This document shows, in pieces, positions 1 through 8,398 of a DNA stretch of 64,000 nt. The position numbers and the translations under genes are program-made. The notes under the pieces are model-generated. The model was not told where the DNA came from. It was given only the letters and a program-made list of their open reading frames with translations, and ran no database searches. The stretch's first letter is position 1. The number at the start of each line of letters is the position of its first letter. The stretch spans positions 16,971 to 80,970 of the forward strand of contig NZ_VJZD01000008.1 of assembly GCF_009377175.1 (NCBI RefSeq), written 5' to 3'. This DNA is from Streptomyces adustus (GTDB lineage Bacteria > Actinomycetota > Actinomycetes > Streptomycetales > Streptomycetaceae).

Positions 1-768
1 CACTTCGAAGTGGTCGATCTGGTTGGGGGTGAAGGCGGCACCGCCGTGGACGTACAGCGGGTTCTTCGCGGTCTCGGTCTTGGCGTCGGCCAGGCCGTAG
101 CCCCAGTTCGGCACGGACCAGGAGGTCACGGTCTCGCGCTCGCCGTTCTTGCCGACGGCGATCAGCGAGCACTTCTCCGGTCCGCTGACGTTCTTGAGCT
201 GGAGGACGGCGTGGGTACCCCAGTCCTTCTTCTCCACAGCCACGGTCGCGGTGACATGCGTCGTCGGGTCCGTGGCCGACTTCTTGTCGGACATGGTCTG
301 GAAGGCGGCCTGCGCCGGGCCGGCCGCCGTGTTGTTCGTGCCGGAGTCCGAGCCGCCGGTCGCCGCGAGCACCGTCAGCGGGCCGCCGACGATCAGCGCG
401 GCCGCGGCCGCCACCAGGTAGAAGCCGCGCCGGCGCTTGGCCGCGCGACGCTCGGCGACCTCGTCGACGAGCTTCTCCGCCAGCCGCGGGCTGGGCATCG
501 CGGACAGGGATTCGCCGATCGCGGGAGTGCCGGCCCCGGGCAGGTCCGCGAGGGCGGCCAGCATCGGCTCCATCCCGGCGAGCTCTTCCAGCTGCTGGGC
601 ACACCATTCACAGGTCGCGAGATGGGATTCGAAAGCGGTTGCTTCGGCGTCGTCAAGAATCCCGAGGGCGTAGGCGCCGACGGTCTCGTGCTCGTTCGGG
701 GCCGGTGTTCCCTGCATAGGGCCAGACATACCCGAACCGCCCGTTCCGAACCCCCCGTATACGCTCAT
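1..768 (-). CDS. Zinc-binding anti-sigma factor (ZAS family), C-terminus beyond the window
   Basis: The first 256 residues are visible; the reading frame is still open at the left edge. A cytoplasmic N-terminal part carries the zinc anti-sigma motif H49-x3-C53-x2-C56 (zf-HC2/ZAS). A single membrane segment follows a basic stretch at about residues 116-136, and then an extracytoplasmic domain. Proteins of this kind bind and silence the ECF sigma factor encoded beside them until an envelope or redox signal releases it. The ATG at 768 shares one base with the stop codon of the sigma gene (TGATG), so the two are translationally coupled, which supports a sigma/anti-sigma pair. The external domain was not recognised, so the signal is unknown. 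Confidence 0.88.
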   Translation of the reverse strand, partial: MSVYGGFGTGGSGMSGPMQGTPAPNEHETVGAYALGILDDAEATAFESHLATCEWCAQQLEELAGMEPMLAALADLPGAGTPAIGESLSAMPSPRLAEKLVDEVAERRAAKRRRGFYLVAAAAALIVGGPLTVLAATGGSDSGTNNTAAGPAQAAFQTMSDKKSATDPTTHVTATVAVEKKDWGTHAVLQLKNVSGPEKCSLIAVGKNGERETVTSWSVPNWGYGLADAKTETAKNPLYVHGGAAFTPNQIDHFEV

Positions 769-1343
769 CACGCCGTCACCCCCCGCTCCTCCAGTGCCAG
801 CTTCATCGACCGCAGGGCATAGAAGACCCGCGAGCGGACCGTGCCGCTGGGTATCCCCAGGGTCTCGGCCGCCTCATTGACCGTACGCCCCTTGAAATAG
901 GTCTCGACCAGTACCTCCCGGTGGGCGGGGGTCAGGTCGTCCAGCGCGTCCGACAGCGTCATCAACCACAGCGCCTTGTCGATCTCGTCCTCCGCGGGGA
1001 TGACCTCCAGCGGCGACGGATCGACCTCCTGCGGCCGGGCCTGCCGGCTGCGGTGGCCGTCGATGACGATGCGACGCGCGACCGTCACCAGCCAGGGGCG
1101 TACCGATCCGGTCGCACGGTTGAGCTGACCGGCGTTCTTCCAGGCACGGATGAGTGTCTCCTGCACGACGTCCTCGGCACGCTGCCGGTCGCCGGCAACC
1201 AGCCTCAGGACATACGCAAGGAGAGGTCCGGCGTGCTCCCGATACAGGGCACGCATCAGCTCCTCATCAGGCTCCGAGGGCTGGGACATGCGATGCCGGG
1301 CCCTCGGTCCACGTTCATTGGCCACGACGGAATCCTTGCGCAC
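768..1343 (-). CDS. ECF-type RNA polymerase sigma factor
   Basis: Group 4 (ECF) sigma factor of about 191 residues. Region 2 is recognisable by RAEDVVQETLIRAWK and the following PWLVTVARR segment. Region 4 is shown by LTPAHREVLVETYFKGRTVNEAA with a helix-turn-helix IPSGTVRSRVFYALR. The GTG at 1343 is chosen because GGAGGT lies five bases before it. An internal ATG at 1289 (MSQPSEP) and an upstream in-frame ATG at 1475, directly after AGGAGG, are alternatives; the latter would add a 44-residue basic extension. It directs transcription of a regulon that cannot be inferred here, probably including itself, and is held by the anti-sigma factor encoded in the overlapping downstream gene. Confidence 0.9.
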   Translation of the reverse strand: MRKDSVVANERGPRARHRMSQPSEPDEELMRALYREHAGPLLAYVLRLVAGDRQRAEDVVQETLIRAWKNAGQLNRATGSVRPWLVTVARRIVIDGHRSRQARPQEVDPSPLEVIPAEDEIDKALWLMTLSDALDDLTPAHREVLVETYFKGRTVNEAAETLGIPSGTVRSRVFYALRSMKLALEERGVTA

Positions 1344-1618
1344 GCCCACCTCCGATGTCCGGGGGTTCCCCCAGTCGGTCGCTCGCCGATGGGTACGGAC
1401 GCGGGTCGCAGGATGTTCAAACCTTGGCGTCAGTTTTCTTCGCGGTGGCATGACGTGACGGACATGAGCGCACATTCCTCCTGCACGATCTTTACATTTC
1501 CCCCACGGGAGCAAGATCGCTTCAACTGCCCGCGCCACGCCGGAAGCAAACGAAGTGTTATCGAAATCACTTCGTCAATTCCCTTTCCCCATCACCGCAG
1601 AAGCCGCAAAGGCGACAC

Positions 1619-2236
1619 TCAGGCCTGGGCGAGGGCCGCTCGACGACGATGGCGGGCCACTCTCTCGCGGTTCCCGCACACCTCGCTGGAGCACCAACGC
1701 CTTCTGCGCCCCCGCGAGGTGTCCAGGTAGACGATCGGGCAGTTGTCTCCCTCGCACTGTCGCAGACCCGCCCGCGCGAGCGGGTCTGTGAGCAGTTCCA
1801 CACAGTCCCTGGCGACCGCGGCGAGCAGCGCCGCGCACTCCGGCGGACCGGCCAACTCCTTTACGAGGGTGCCGTCCTCGGCGCGGACGGCGCGCGAGAC
1901 CGGCGGCGCGGCCCGGGCGAACTCGTTGACGCGTGTCAACGCGCGGTCCGGGGACGAGGCGTCGCCATCGCCGTGCGAGCGGGCGTGGGCGCCGAGGCAA
2001 CCGCTTACCAACCACGCGGTGTGTGAACGCAGTTCGCGGAACGCGGCCGGCCAGGACGCGTCGGCGTGCGCCAGCGGGGTGCCCGGCGGTACCAGTCCGG
2101 CGCGGATGATCCAGGCGCACAACGCCGGGAGGGAGTCGAGGCGTTCGCCGGGGTGGGTGGTCGCGAGGAGATCCAGACAGATCCGCCCGGCATCGAACCG
2201 CATCTCGTACGGGGCTGTGGCCGTACCCAGTGCCAT
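1619..2236 (-). CDS. CGNR zinc-finger / ABATE-domain protein
   Basis: Protein of 205 residues. The C-terminus has the CGNR treble-clef zinc finger: CEGDNCP, then WCSSEVCGNRERVARHRRR. The N-terminal RFDAGRICLDLLATTHPGE fits the ABATE (stress-induced) domain that normally precedes it. Such proteins are usually presumed to be DNA-binding transcription regulators in actinobacteria, but few have been tested. The ATG at 2236 starts MALGTATAPYEMRF, where family members usually begin; the upstream extension is proline/arginine-rich noise. The gene stands alone on this strand, 275 bases upstream of the sigma gene start. Target unknown. Confidence 0.8.
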   Translation of the reverse strand: MALGTATAPYEMRFDAGRICLDLLATTHPGERLDSLPALCAWIIRAGLVPPGTPLAHADASWPAAFRELRSHTAWLVSGCLGAHARSHGDGDASSPDRALTRVNEFARAAPPVSRAVRAEDGTLVKELAGPPECAALLAAVARDCVELLTDPLARAGLRQCEGDNCPIVYLDTSRGRRRRWCSSEVCGNRERVARHRRRAALAQA

Positions 2237-2457
2237 GTGCCTGTCACCGCCTAGGGGTTGCCCCGCGGGGGACGGGGCCGGTGGGTTCCGGTGCACTCTC
2301 CGCCGGATCCACCGGATCCTCGGGAAACCCTGGCGGAACCCCGGTGGAGTCCCGGAGGGAGGGCCGGGAGAACCGTTCCCTCCCACAGTGCCCGCCCGTG
2401 CGCTCCCCCGGAACCCCTCGTCGCCTCCCGCGCCGCGCAAGGCCCCCGGGGTCCGCT

Positions 2458-3684
2458 CTACGCGTCCGCGTACTTCGCGTCCGCCGCCGGGTCCAGGGCC
2501 AGCCGGTAGCCGCGCTTGACCACCGTCTGGATCAGCTTCGGCACGCCGAGAGCCGTACGCAGGCGGGCCATCGCCGTCTCCACCGCGTGCTCGTCCCGGC
2601 CCGCGCCGGGCAGCGCGCGCAGCAGTTCCGAGCGGGCGACCACCCAGCCGGGGCGCCGGGACAGCACCCGCAGCAGGGACATGCCCGCCGGCGGTACGGG
2701 CTTGAGGTCCCCGTCCACCAGCACCGCGTGCCCGCGGATCTCCACCCGGTGCCCCGCGATCGGCAACGCCCTTGCCCGGCCGGGCAGTTCCTGGCAGAGC
2801 AGCTGGACGAGCGGCCCGAGCCGGAAGCGTTCGGGCTGGACCGTGTCGATGCCCCGGGCCTGCAACGGCAGCGCGGTGACCGGCCCGACGCAGGCCACCA
2901 GCACGTCGTGGTGGAGTGCGGCGAGCAGTTCGGGCAGCAGCCCGCGGTCCTCGGCGCGCGAGAGCAGGGACGCGGCGGCCGGGGCGCTGGTGAAGGTGAC
3001 CGCGTCCAGTCCGCGCGAGACGGTGGCGTCCAGCAGCCGGTCGAGGGGCGCAAGGTCCTCGGGCGGCATCCAGCGGTACACCGGGACCCCGACGACCTCG
3101 GCGCCCGCGGCCCGCAGCGCCTCCACGAACCCCGGCACCGGCTCACCGTGCAGCTGTACCGCGACCCTGCGCCCGTCGACCCCCTCCTCCAGGAGCCGGT
3201 CGAGCACCTCCGCCATCGACTCGCTCGACGGCGACCAGTCCTCGGTCAGCCCGGCGGCCCGGACGGCTCCCTTGACCTTGGGCCCGCGCGCCAGCAGTTC
3301 CACCTCGCGCAGCCGCTCGATCAGCGACTCGCCCAGGCCCCAGCCGTCGGCGGCCTCGACCCAGCCGCGAAAGCCGATGGCGGTGGTGGCCACCACCACG
3401 TCCGGCGCCTGGTCGATCAACTGCTTCGTCGACGCCAGGAGTTCACCGTCGTCGGCGAGGGGCACGATGCGCAGCGCCGGGGCGTGCAGCACGGCGGCCC
3501 CGCGGCGCCGCAGGAGCGCGCCGAGTTCGTCGGCCCGCCGCGCGGCCGTCACACCCACGGTGAAGCCCGCGAGGGGACCGGGCGCCGGTCGGTTCTCTTC
3601 GTCGTACATAGGCTCTCGTCCCGCGCTGGAGGAGGTCGGCAACTGCTGCTCGCTGACTGCGCTCGGCTGGGTTCTGGCACGCAT
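2458..3684 (-). CDS. nnaR: NnaR-type nitrate/nitrite assimilation regulator (HemD-like domain plus winged helix)
   Basis: About 408 residues. Residues roughly 40-290 form a uroporphyrinogen-III synthase (HemD) fold. After it comes a winged helix of the OmpR/PhoB type, with PPAGMSLLRVLSRRPGWVV, HAVETAMARLRTALG and VVKRGYRLAL near the C-terminus. This fusion defines NnaR, which in Streptomyces coelicolor acts with GlnR on nitrite/nitrate assimilation genes. The HemD part probably senses a ligand rather than making haem precursor. The neighbouring upstream gene on the same strand is a NarK transporter, 116 bases away, which fits. The ATG at 3684 follows GGGAGAGAG; a GTG at 3705 and an ATG at 3609 are alternatives. 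Confidence 0.85.
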   Translation of the reverse strand: MRARTQPSAVSEQQLPTSSSAGREPMYDEENRPAPGPLAGFTVGVTAARRADELGALLRRRGAAVLHAPALRIVPLADDGELLASTKQLIDQAPDVVVATTAIGFRGWVEAADGWGLGESLIERLREVELLARGPKVKGAVRAAGLTEDWSPSSESMAEVLDRLLEEGVDGRRVAVQLHGEPVPGFVEALRAAGAEVVGVPVYRWMPPEDLAPLDRLLDATVSRGLDAVTFTSAPAAASLLSRAEDRGLLPELLAALHHDVLVACVGPVTALPLQARGIDTVQPERFRLGPLVQLLCQELPGRARALPIAGHRVEIRGHAVLVDGDLKPVPPAGMSLLRVLSRRPGWVVARSELLRALPGAGRDEHAVETAMARLRTALGVPKLIQTVVKRGYRLALDPAADAKYADA

Positions 3685-3800
3685 GGCAACAGCACTCTCT
3701 CCCACTCGGCCCCCGGACGAACGATGTGCACCTACGTGCCGAGCGAGCCTGTCAACGGTGCGTGACAGACTCGGTTCGGCCTCGTGTCGCCGGTGTTACG

Positions 3801-5180
3801 TCACACCTCGGCGTAGCTGAGCTGCGACTTCGTCTCTGCGGCCACCTCGGTCGTGGACTGGGCGTCCGGACGGCGAAGGTATACGGACCAGGTCACCGCG
3901 AAGCACAGTCCGTAGAAGGCGAGGAAGGCGACGAACGCTCCGGTGCCGGAGCCGTAGGAGAGGAAGGACTGCCGGAAGGCGAGGTTGATGCCGACCCCGC
4001 CGAGCGCGCCGACCGCGCCGATGAGTCCCATGGAGGCCCCGGAGAGCCGGCGTCCGTGCCGGGCGGCCGCCTCGCCCGTCAGCCCCTGGGCCAGTGCCTT
4101 GGCGTGGAAGATGCCCGGGATCATCTTGTACGTCGACCCGTTGCCGAGCCCGCTGAGCACGAACAGGACGACGAACACCGACACGAACAGCGGCAGCGAC
4201 TTCGCCATGGAGGCGAAGACCAGGCAGGCCGTGGCGGCCGCCATCCCGACGAAGTTGTACAGCGTGATCCGCGCGCCGCCGAACCGGTCGGCGAGCCGCC
4301 CGCCCACGGGCCGGATCAGCGAACCGAGCAGCGGGCCGATGAAGGTGAGGTAGGCCGCCTGGAGGGGCGTACGCCCGAACTCGTTGGTCAGCACCTGTCC
4401 GAAGGCGAAGCTGTAGCCGATGAAGGAGCCGAAGGTGCCGATGTAGAGGAAGGACATGATCCAGGTGTGCGCGTCCTTCGCCGCGTCGATCGCGGCACCG
4501 GTGTCGTTCTTCACGGACGCGATGTTGTCCATCCTGAGCGCGGCGAGCGTGGCGGCCAGGACGATCAGCGGGATGTAGATCGCGAGGACCACGCGCGGGC
4601 CGCCGCTCGCGCCGATGACCGCGAGCGCCACGAGCTGGATGACCGGTACGCCGATGTTGCCGCCGCCCGCGTTGAGGCCGAGGGCCCAGCCCTTCTTCCG
4701 GAGCGGGAAGAAGGCGTTGATGTTGGTCATGCTGGAGGCGAAGTTGCCGCCGCCGAACCCGGCGAGCAGCGCGACCAGCAGGAACGTGGAGAACGAGGTC
4801 CCCGGCTCCATCACGGTGAACGCCGCGACGGTGGGGATCAGCAGCAGGGAGGCCGAGATGACCGTCCAGTTCCGGCCGCCGAAGACCGCCACGGCGAAGG
4901 TGTAGGGCACCCGCACCACGGCCCCCACCAGCGTGACCACGGACGTCAGCAGGAACTTGTCGGCCGGGGTCAGCCCGTACTCCGGGCCCATGAAGAGCAC
5001 CAGCACGGACCACAGGGTCCACACGGAGAAGCCGATGTGTTCGGCGAGGACGGAGAAGAGCAGGTTGCGGCGGGCCACCTTCTCCCCCGACTCCTGCCAG
5101 AAGGCCTCGTCCTCCGGATCCCAGTGCTCGATCCAACGGCCTCCCCTGCTCGCTGCGGGGGCTGTATCAGGGGCAGTCAT
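3801..5180 (-). CDS. narK: NarK-family nitrate/nitrite transporter
   Basis: Polytopic membrane protein of 459 residues with about 12 predicted helices, in the nitrate/nitrite porter branch of the major facilitator superfamily. Two nitrate-signature stretches are visible: GFGGGNFASSMTNINAFFP (about residues 140-160) and GLGNGSTYKMIPGIF (about 345-360). Conserved arginines sit in RVPYTF and RPVGGRLAD, the positions that bind the anion in NarK. It imports nitrate or exchanges nitrate for nitrite across the plasma membrane. It is followed by nnaR on the same strand and preceded by a possible GlnR-like site. No nitrate reductase lies in the window. Confidence 0.92.
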   Translation of the reverse strand: MTAPDTAPAASRGGRWIEHWDPEDEAFWQESGEKVARRNLLFSVLAEHIGFSVWTLWSVLVLFMGPEYGLTPADKFLLTSVVTLVGAVVRVPYTFAVAVFGGRNWTVISASLLLIPTVAAFTVMEPGTSFSTFLLVALLAGFGGGNFASSMTNINAFFPLRKKGWALGLNAGGGNIGVPVIQLVALAVIGASGGPRVVLAIYIPLIVLAATLAALRMDNIASVKNDTGAAIDAAKDAHTWIMSFLYIGTFGSFIGYSFAFGQVLTNEFGRTPLQAAYLTFIGPLLGSLIRPVGGRLADRFGGARITLYNFVGMAAATACLVFASMAKSLPLFVSVFVVLFVLSGLGNGSTYKMIPGIFHAKALAQGLTGEAAARHGRRLSGASMGLIGAVGALGGVGINLAFRQSFLSYGSGTGAFVAFLAFYGLCFAVTWSVYLRRPDAQSTTEVAAETKSQLSYAEV

Positions 5181-5259
5181 GACGCCTCCACGGTGCTTCG
5201 GGACTCGGACGGTTCGCGCGGCGACGAACGGTGATGAGTCCCGAAGGTAGGGAGGGCGC

Positions 5260-5285
5260 GTTTCCTGGCTGTGGCTGTGAGTGAC
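5260..5285 (-). promoter_or_regulatory. Possible GlnR-like half-site pair upstream of narK
   Basis: On the minus strand a GTCAC lies 16 bases before a GAAAC, about 80-105 bases upstream of the narK start. GlnR boxes have GTnAC-n6-GAAAC units, and narK genes are known GlnR targets in Streptomyces. The spacing here fits an outer a/b half-site pair only approximately (17 expected) and the inner halves are poor, so this is weak. Confidence 0.25.
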
Positions 5286-5345
5286 CGGAAGGGAACTTTG
5301 CCCTCACCCCGGTGAGCGGGCGGGTGAGAGGTCGTTCCCTTCCGG
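5285..5345 (-). terminator. Hairpin terminator behind the secreted-protein gene
   Basis: Perfect 12-base inverted repeat (CCGGAAGGGAAC at 5285-5296, complement at 5334-5345) enclosing a smaller CTCACC/GGTGAG pair. It begins five bases after the stop of the 5350-6393 gene. It has no U-run, as is usual in Streptomyces. It separates that gene from narK. Confidence 0.75.
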
Positions 5346-5349
5346 GACC

Positions 5350-6393
5350 TCAGCGGTTGACGGCCTGGATCTCCTGGACGACGACGTCCTGGTCGGCACC
5401 GAAGGTGCCGTCGGGGAGGGTGTGGGGGGTGGGGTCGCCACCCGCCGTCCAGTGGATCTTCCACGTGACGGTGGCCCTGAGGTGGTAAGTGCCGTCCCCG
5501 GAGGAGCGTAGGTACTTCACTCCGCACGGCGGTGTCTCGTTCGCCTTGCCCGCGGCGTACTCCTCACCGATGTGCCCGCCGCGGATCTCGCAGACCCCGG
5601 ACGCCGGATACGTCTCGGCGTCCGCCGTGCCGGGCTCGATCTTCAGCGAGTACGGTTCGGCGGTCGCGGTCGCGGAGATACCCAGCACCGGAACGCTCGC
5701 CGTGACGGAGACGGGCTTGAAGTCGGCGCCGTCGAGCCACGCCCAGGTCGGCAGGTTCACCTTGGTGGTGCCCTCGGGCTTGAGGCTGACCGGCTTGGTG
5801 GGGACGCGGATCTGGGCGTACGCGAGCGCGGCAAGCACCTCGGGCGTCACGGCGTTCACCGCGTCGGCGGGCGGCTGGTCACCGGTGTCGACCCAGAAGA
5901 TCTCCTTGGTGCACTTGTCCCAGCCGGGCGGGTAGCTCTTGTCGACGAACGAGTCCCAGAAGTAGCCCTTGCCGGTCTTGTCCTTGTTGAAGTCCTTGTA
6001 CGGGTTGCCGTTGACGTACGTCTCGCGCTGCTCCAGGTCCCACTGGTCGCCGGTTGACCCCGCCTCCCAGATCGGCTCCAAGGTCTTCTGGAGTTGCTCT
6101 GGCGTGTACTTCGGCGCGTACCAGCAGGCGGGCGGGCTCCAGGAGCTGTCGGCGGAGGCGACGGGTCCTACGGACGAACCATGGCCGTTGTTGGAGGTGT
6201 CGAAGACGACGCCGCTGGCGGAAGCGGAGACGGTGTCGCCGTCTACATTGCCGGAGGTGTTCGTGTCCGACCCGGAACCGTCGCCGACCGACCCGCCGCC
6301 GGGGGTCCGGTCGGCCATCGCGGCGGGAGCCGAGATCAGGCAGAGTGACGTAGCGACCAGAGTGGCCGCTATGCCACGGGCGAGGCGGGTCAC
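5350..6393 (-). CDS. Secreted protein of unknown function
   Basis: 347 residues. A signal peptide (MTRLARGIAATLV..., cleavage probably after SAPAAMA near residue 28) precedes a Gly/Ser/Asp-rich linker, then a globular region with several tryptophans and paired cysteines (PACWYAP, GWDKCTKE, SGVCEIRGG, ETPPCGVKY). A beta-rich C-terminus ends in QEIQAVNR. No known domain was recognised. The GTG at 6393 overlaps the stop of the upstream lipoprotein gene by four bases (GTGA), so the two are made together and probably act in one extracytoplasmic process. Confidence 0.75.
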   Translation of the reverse strand: MTRLARGIAATLVATSLCLISAPAAMADRTPGGGSVGDGSGSDTNTSGNVDGDTVSASASGVVFDTSNNGHGSSVGPVASADSSWSPPACWYAPKYTPEQLQKTLEPIWEAGSTGDQWDLEQRETYVNGNPYKDFNKDKTGKGYFWDSFVDKSYPPGWDKCTKEIFWVDTGDQPPADAVNAVTPEVLAALAYAQIRVPTKPVSLKPEGTTKVNLPTWAWLDGADFKPVSVTASVPVLGISATATAEPYSLKIEPGTADAETYPASGVCEIRGGHIGEEYAAGKANETPPCGVKYLRSSGDGTYHLRATVTWKIHWTAGGDPTPHTLPDGTFGADQDVVVQEIQAVNR

Positions 6394-7046
6394 GGCTGGC
6401 ACCTGTCGGCCCCCCGAGTAGAAGCGATCTTCACGAGCTCCCAGACTCCCTTGTCGTTCTTCTCGACCTGGACGCCATAGAGGACGTAACTGTTCTTGGT
6501 GGCCTTCGTCTTCTGGACCACTCCGGTCTTGACGACCTTGTTGAAGCCCTTGCTCTCGTCGCCGCAGTACGTCAGCGAGGCCTTGTCCTTGGATTCGACG
6601 TTGACCTGACGGTCGTAGTAGCGCACGGTTCCGGTGATTGACAGGCCGGCGTCCTTGAACCCCTGGACCCACTGCTGGGCCGCTGCGGCCCCCTCGCCCT
6701 CCGTGTAGTACTCCAGCGCGGGAAGACGCGGATTCTGAGCGATGATGGCCGCGTCCATGGACCGGACGAACTCCGCGTTGTCGCTGAGAATCGCGTCCTT
6801 GACCGCGTCACCGGCCTTCTCCGGAGTGAACGTCAGGATGTCGTCCGACGGCAGCTCGATCTTCGGTCGATCCGCCGCCTTGGATGCCGACGGGCTCGGT
6901 GAGGCCGACGGTGACGTGTCCGTGTCCGCGCCCGCGATCTTGTCGTTGCCCTTCGAACCACCGTCTCCGCCACCGCACCCGGTGAGGAGGAGCAGCGCCG
7001 TCGCTCCGGCGGCGGCTGTGGTGAGCAGGCGAGGGCGGCGGGTCAC
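6390..7046 (-). CDS. Lipoprotein of unknown function
   Basis: 218 residues. It has a lipoprotein signal with lipobox LLTGC (Cys24), a Ser/Pro/Ala/Lys linker to about residue 60, and a compact C-terminal domain of about 150 residues (FTPEKAGDAVKDAILSDNAEF; EYYTEGEGAAAAQQW; TYCGDESKG) that resembles small NTF2-like or conjugation-type lipoprotein domains in character only. The GTG at 7046 has AGGAG six bases upstream. It is the first gene of a two-gene unit with the secreted protein after it. Function not assignable. Confidence 0.75.
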   Translation of the reverse strand: MTRRPRLLTTAAAGATALLLLTGCGGGDGGSKGNDKIAGADTDTSPSASPSPSASKAADRPKIELPSDDILTFTPEKAGDAVKDAILSDNAEFVRSMDAAIIAQNPRLPALEYYTEGEGAAAAQQWVQGFKDAGLSITGTVRYYDRQVNVESKDKASLTYCGDESKGFNKVVKTGVVQKTKATKNSYVLYGVQVEKNDKGVWELVKIASTRGADRCQP

Positions 7047-7068
7047 GGGAGGCTCCTGTGTCGTAGTG

Positions 7069-7099
7069 GCGAAGCCCCGCTACGGTAGCGGGGCTTCGC
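7069..7099 (-). terminator. Strong hairpin terminator behind the mat-like operon
   Basis: Perfect 14-base stem (GCGAAGCCCCGCTA and its complement, loop CGG) between the acyltransferase stop at 7130 and the lipoprotein start at 7046. It should end the matA-matB-acyltransferase transcript. Confidence 0.85.
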
Positions 7100-7129
7100 G
7101 TCATGACACCAGTGCGGCCGGACGGACCG

Positions 7130-8398
7130 TCAGGCCCGGTGCGCTCCCGCGCGCGAGCCCGAACCGTCGGGCCACAGCCGTGGCCTGCGCTTTGCCGCGA
7201 CGTCCTCCATCCAGCCGAAGCAGAGCACGCAGCAGGCGGTGAGGGCCCAGACCACGACCAGCACGGGCCAGGAACTCGTCAGGATCCAGGGCGCGTCGTC
7301 GTACAGAAAGGTGACGTTCCACAGGTGGTCCCAGAGGGTGCCCGCGACGACGATGCACACGTTGTGCCACAGATAGATGGTCACCGCGCGGGCGTTGAGG
7401 AGGGTGACCAGGCGGTCCCAGCGGCGCAGCGGACGCGGCCACTCGGACCACGAGGGGCTGATGTGCAGCAGCATCAGCACGGTTGCGAAGGACCACAGCG
7501 CCTGCGCGAACGGCATGTCGTCGAGGTCGTTGCCCGGTGCGAAGCCGTGGGTGAGCGCGTACCAGAGGCCGATGCCCGCGACGACCGGCGCGAGGGACGG
7601 CACGACGTAGCGGGGGAGCTTCTTCAGGATGCCCTGCTGGTGGGCCATCCCCGCCAGCCAGCACGAGCCGAACGCCCCGAAGTCGCTGAGGTTGGAGTCG
7701 AGCCGGGAGAAGGGCACGGTGAGCAGGCCGAACTCCAGTGCCGCGGACAGGGCGATCGGCGCGAGGATCGTCGGCCAGGGCAGCCGGCGCAGGGCGCGCA
7801 GCATGAGCGGGGAGAGCAGCACGAACCAGAGGTAGGCGCGGATGTACCAGAGGGGTACGGCCAGTTCCGTGGCCCACTCGTCGCCGATCAGACCGTGGAT
7901 GCCATGTACCTGGTCGCCGAACGGCGGGTCGCTCAGCGGCAGGATCCAGAAGCCGAGGTGGATCCACCACCAGCCGGGGTGTCCGTCGGAGTCGGGACCC
8001 CAGCCGCCCAGCAGCATGCCCGTGACGCCGACCGCGCCGAGCAGCCACAGCGGGGGCAGCAGACGGCGCATCCGGCCGCGTACGACCTGCACGGCGGGGC
8101 GCTTGCCGAGCGAGGTGGCCATGAGGTTGCCGGCCAGGGCGAACATCACGCCCATGGAGGGGAACACCACGGGCAGCCAGGCCCAGCCGAACAGGTGGTA
8201 GAAGACGACCCGGAAGAGGGCGATCGCGCGCAGCAGGTCGAAGTACCGGTCGCGTCCGGAGGCGCGCTTCGGCTCCTGCGCGGGCGTGGCCTCGGACGTG
8301 GGCGCGGGCGCCGGGTCGGGTGCCGAGGGCTGGTGCGGTATGCGCGCCGGGTTCGGCGGCTGGGTGGTCGTGGTGGCTTCGGGGTGGTGCGGATTCAT
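7130..8398 (-). CDS. Membrane acyltransferase (acyltransferase 3 family), third gene of the mat operon
   Basis: 422 residues. A 45-residue Pro/Thr/Ala-rich cytosolic N-terminus precedes about ten membrane helices. The conserved acyltransferase-3 opening is present: YFDLLRAIALFRVVFYHLFG, with the family histidine in YH. Such enzymes move acetyl or succinyl groups onto surface glycans. The start overlaps the matB stop by four bases (ATGA), so it is made with the polysaccharide synthase and deacetylase. The natural inference is that it O-acylates the mat exopolysaccharide, the way OafA- or IcaC-like proteins work in other systems. The substrate is inferred from context only. Confidence 0.85.
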   Translation of the reverse strand: MNPHHPEATTTTQPPNPARIPHQPSAPDPAPAPTSEATPAQEPKRASGRDRYFDLLRAIALFRVVFYHLFGWAWLPVVFPSMGVMFALAGNLMATSLGKRPAVQVVRGRMRRLLPPLWLLGAVGVTGMLLGGWGPDSDGHPGWWWIHLGFWILPLSDPPFGDQVHGIHGLIGDEWATELAVPLWYIRAYLWFVLLSPLMLRALRRLPWPTILAPIALSAALEFGLLTVPFSRLDSNLSDFGAFGSCWLAGMAHQQGILKKLPRYVVPSLAPVVAGIGLWYALTHGFAPGNDLDDMPFAQALWSFATVLMLLHISPSWSEWPRPLRRWDRLVTLLNARAVTIYLWHNVCIVVAGTLWDHLWNVTFLYDDAPWILTSSWPVLVVVWALTACCVLCFGWMEDVAAKRRPRLWPDGSGSRAGAHRA

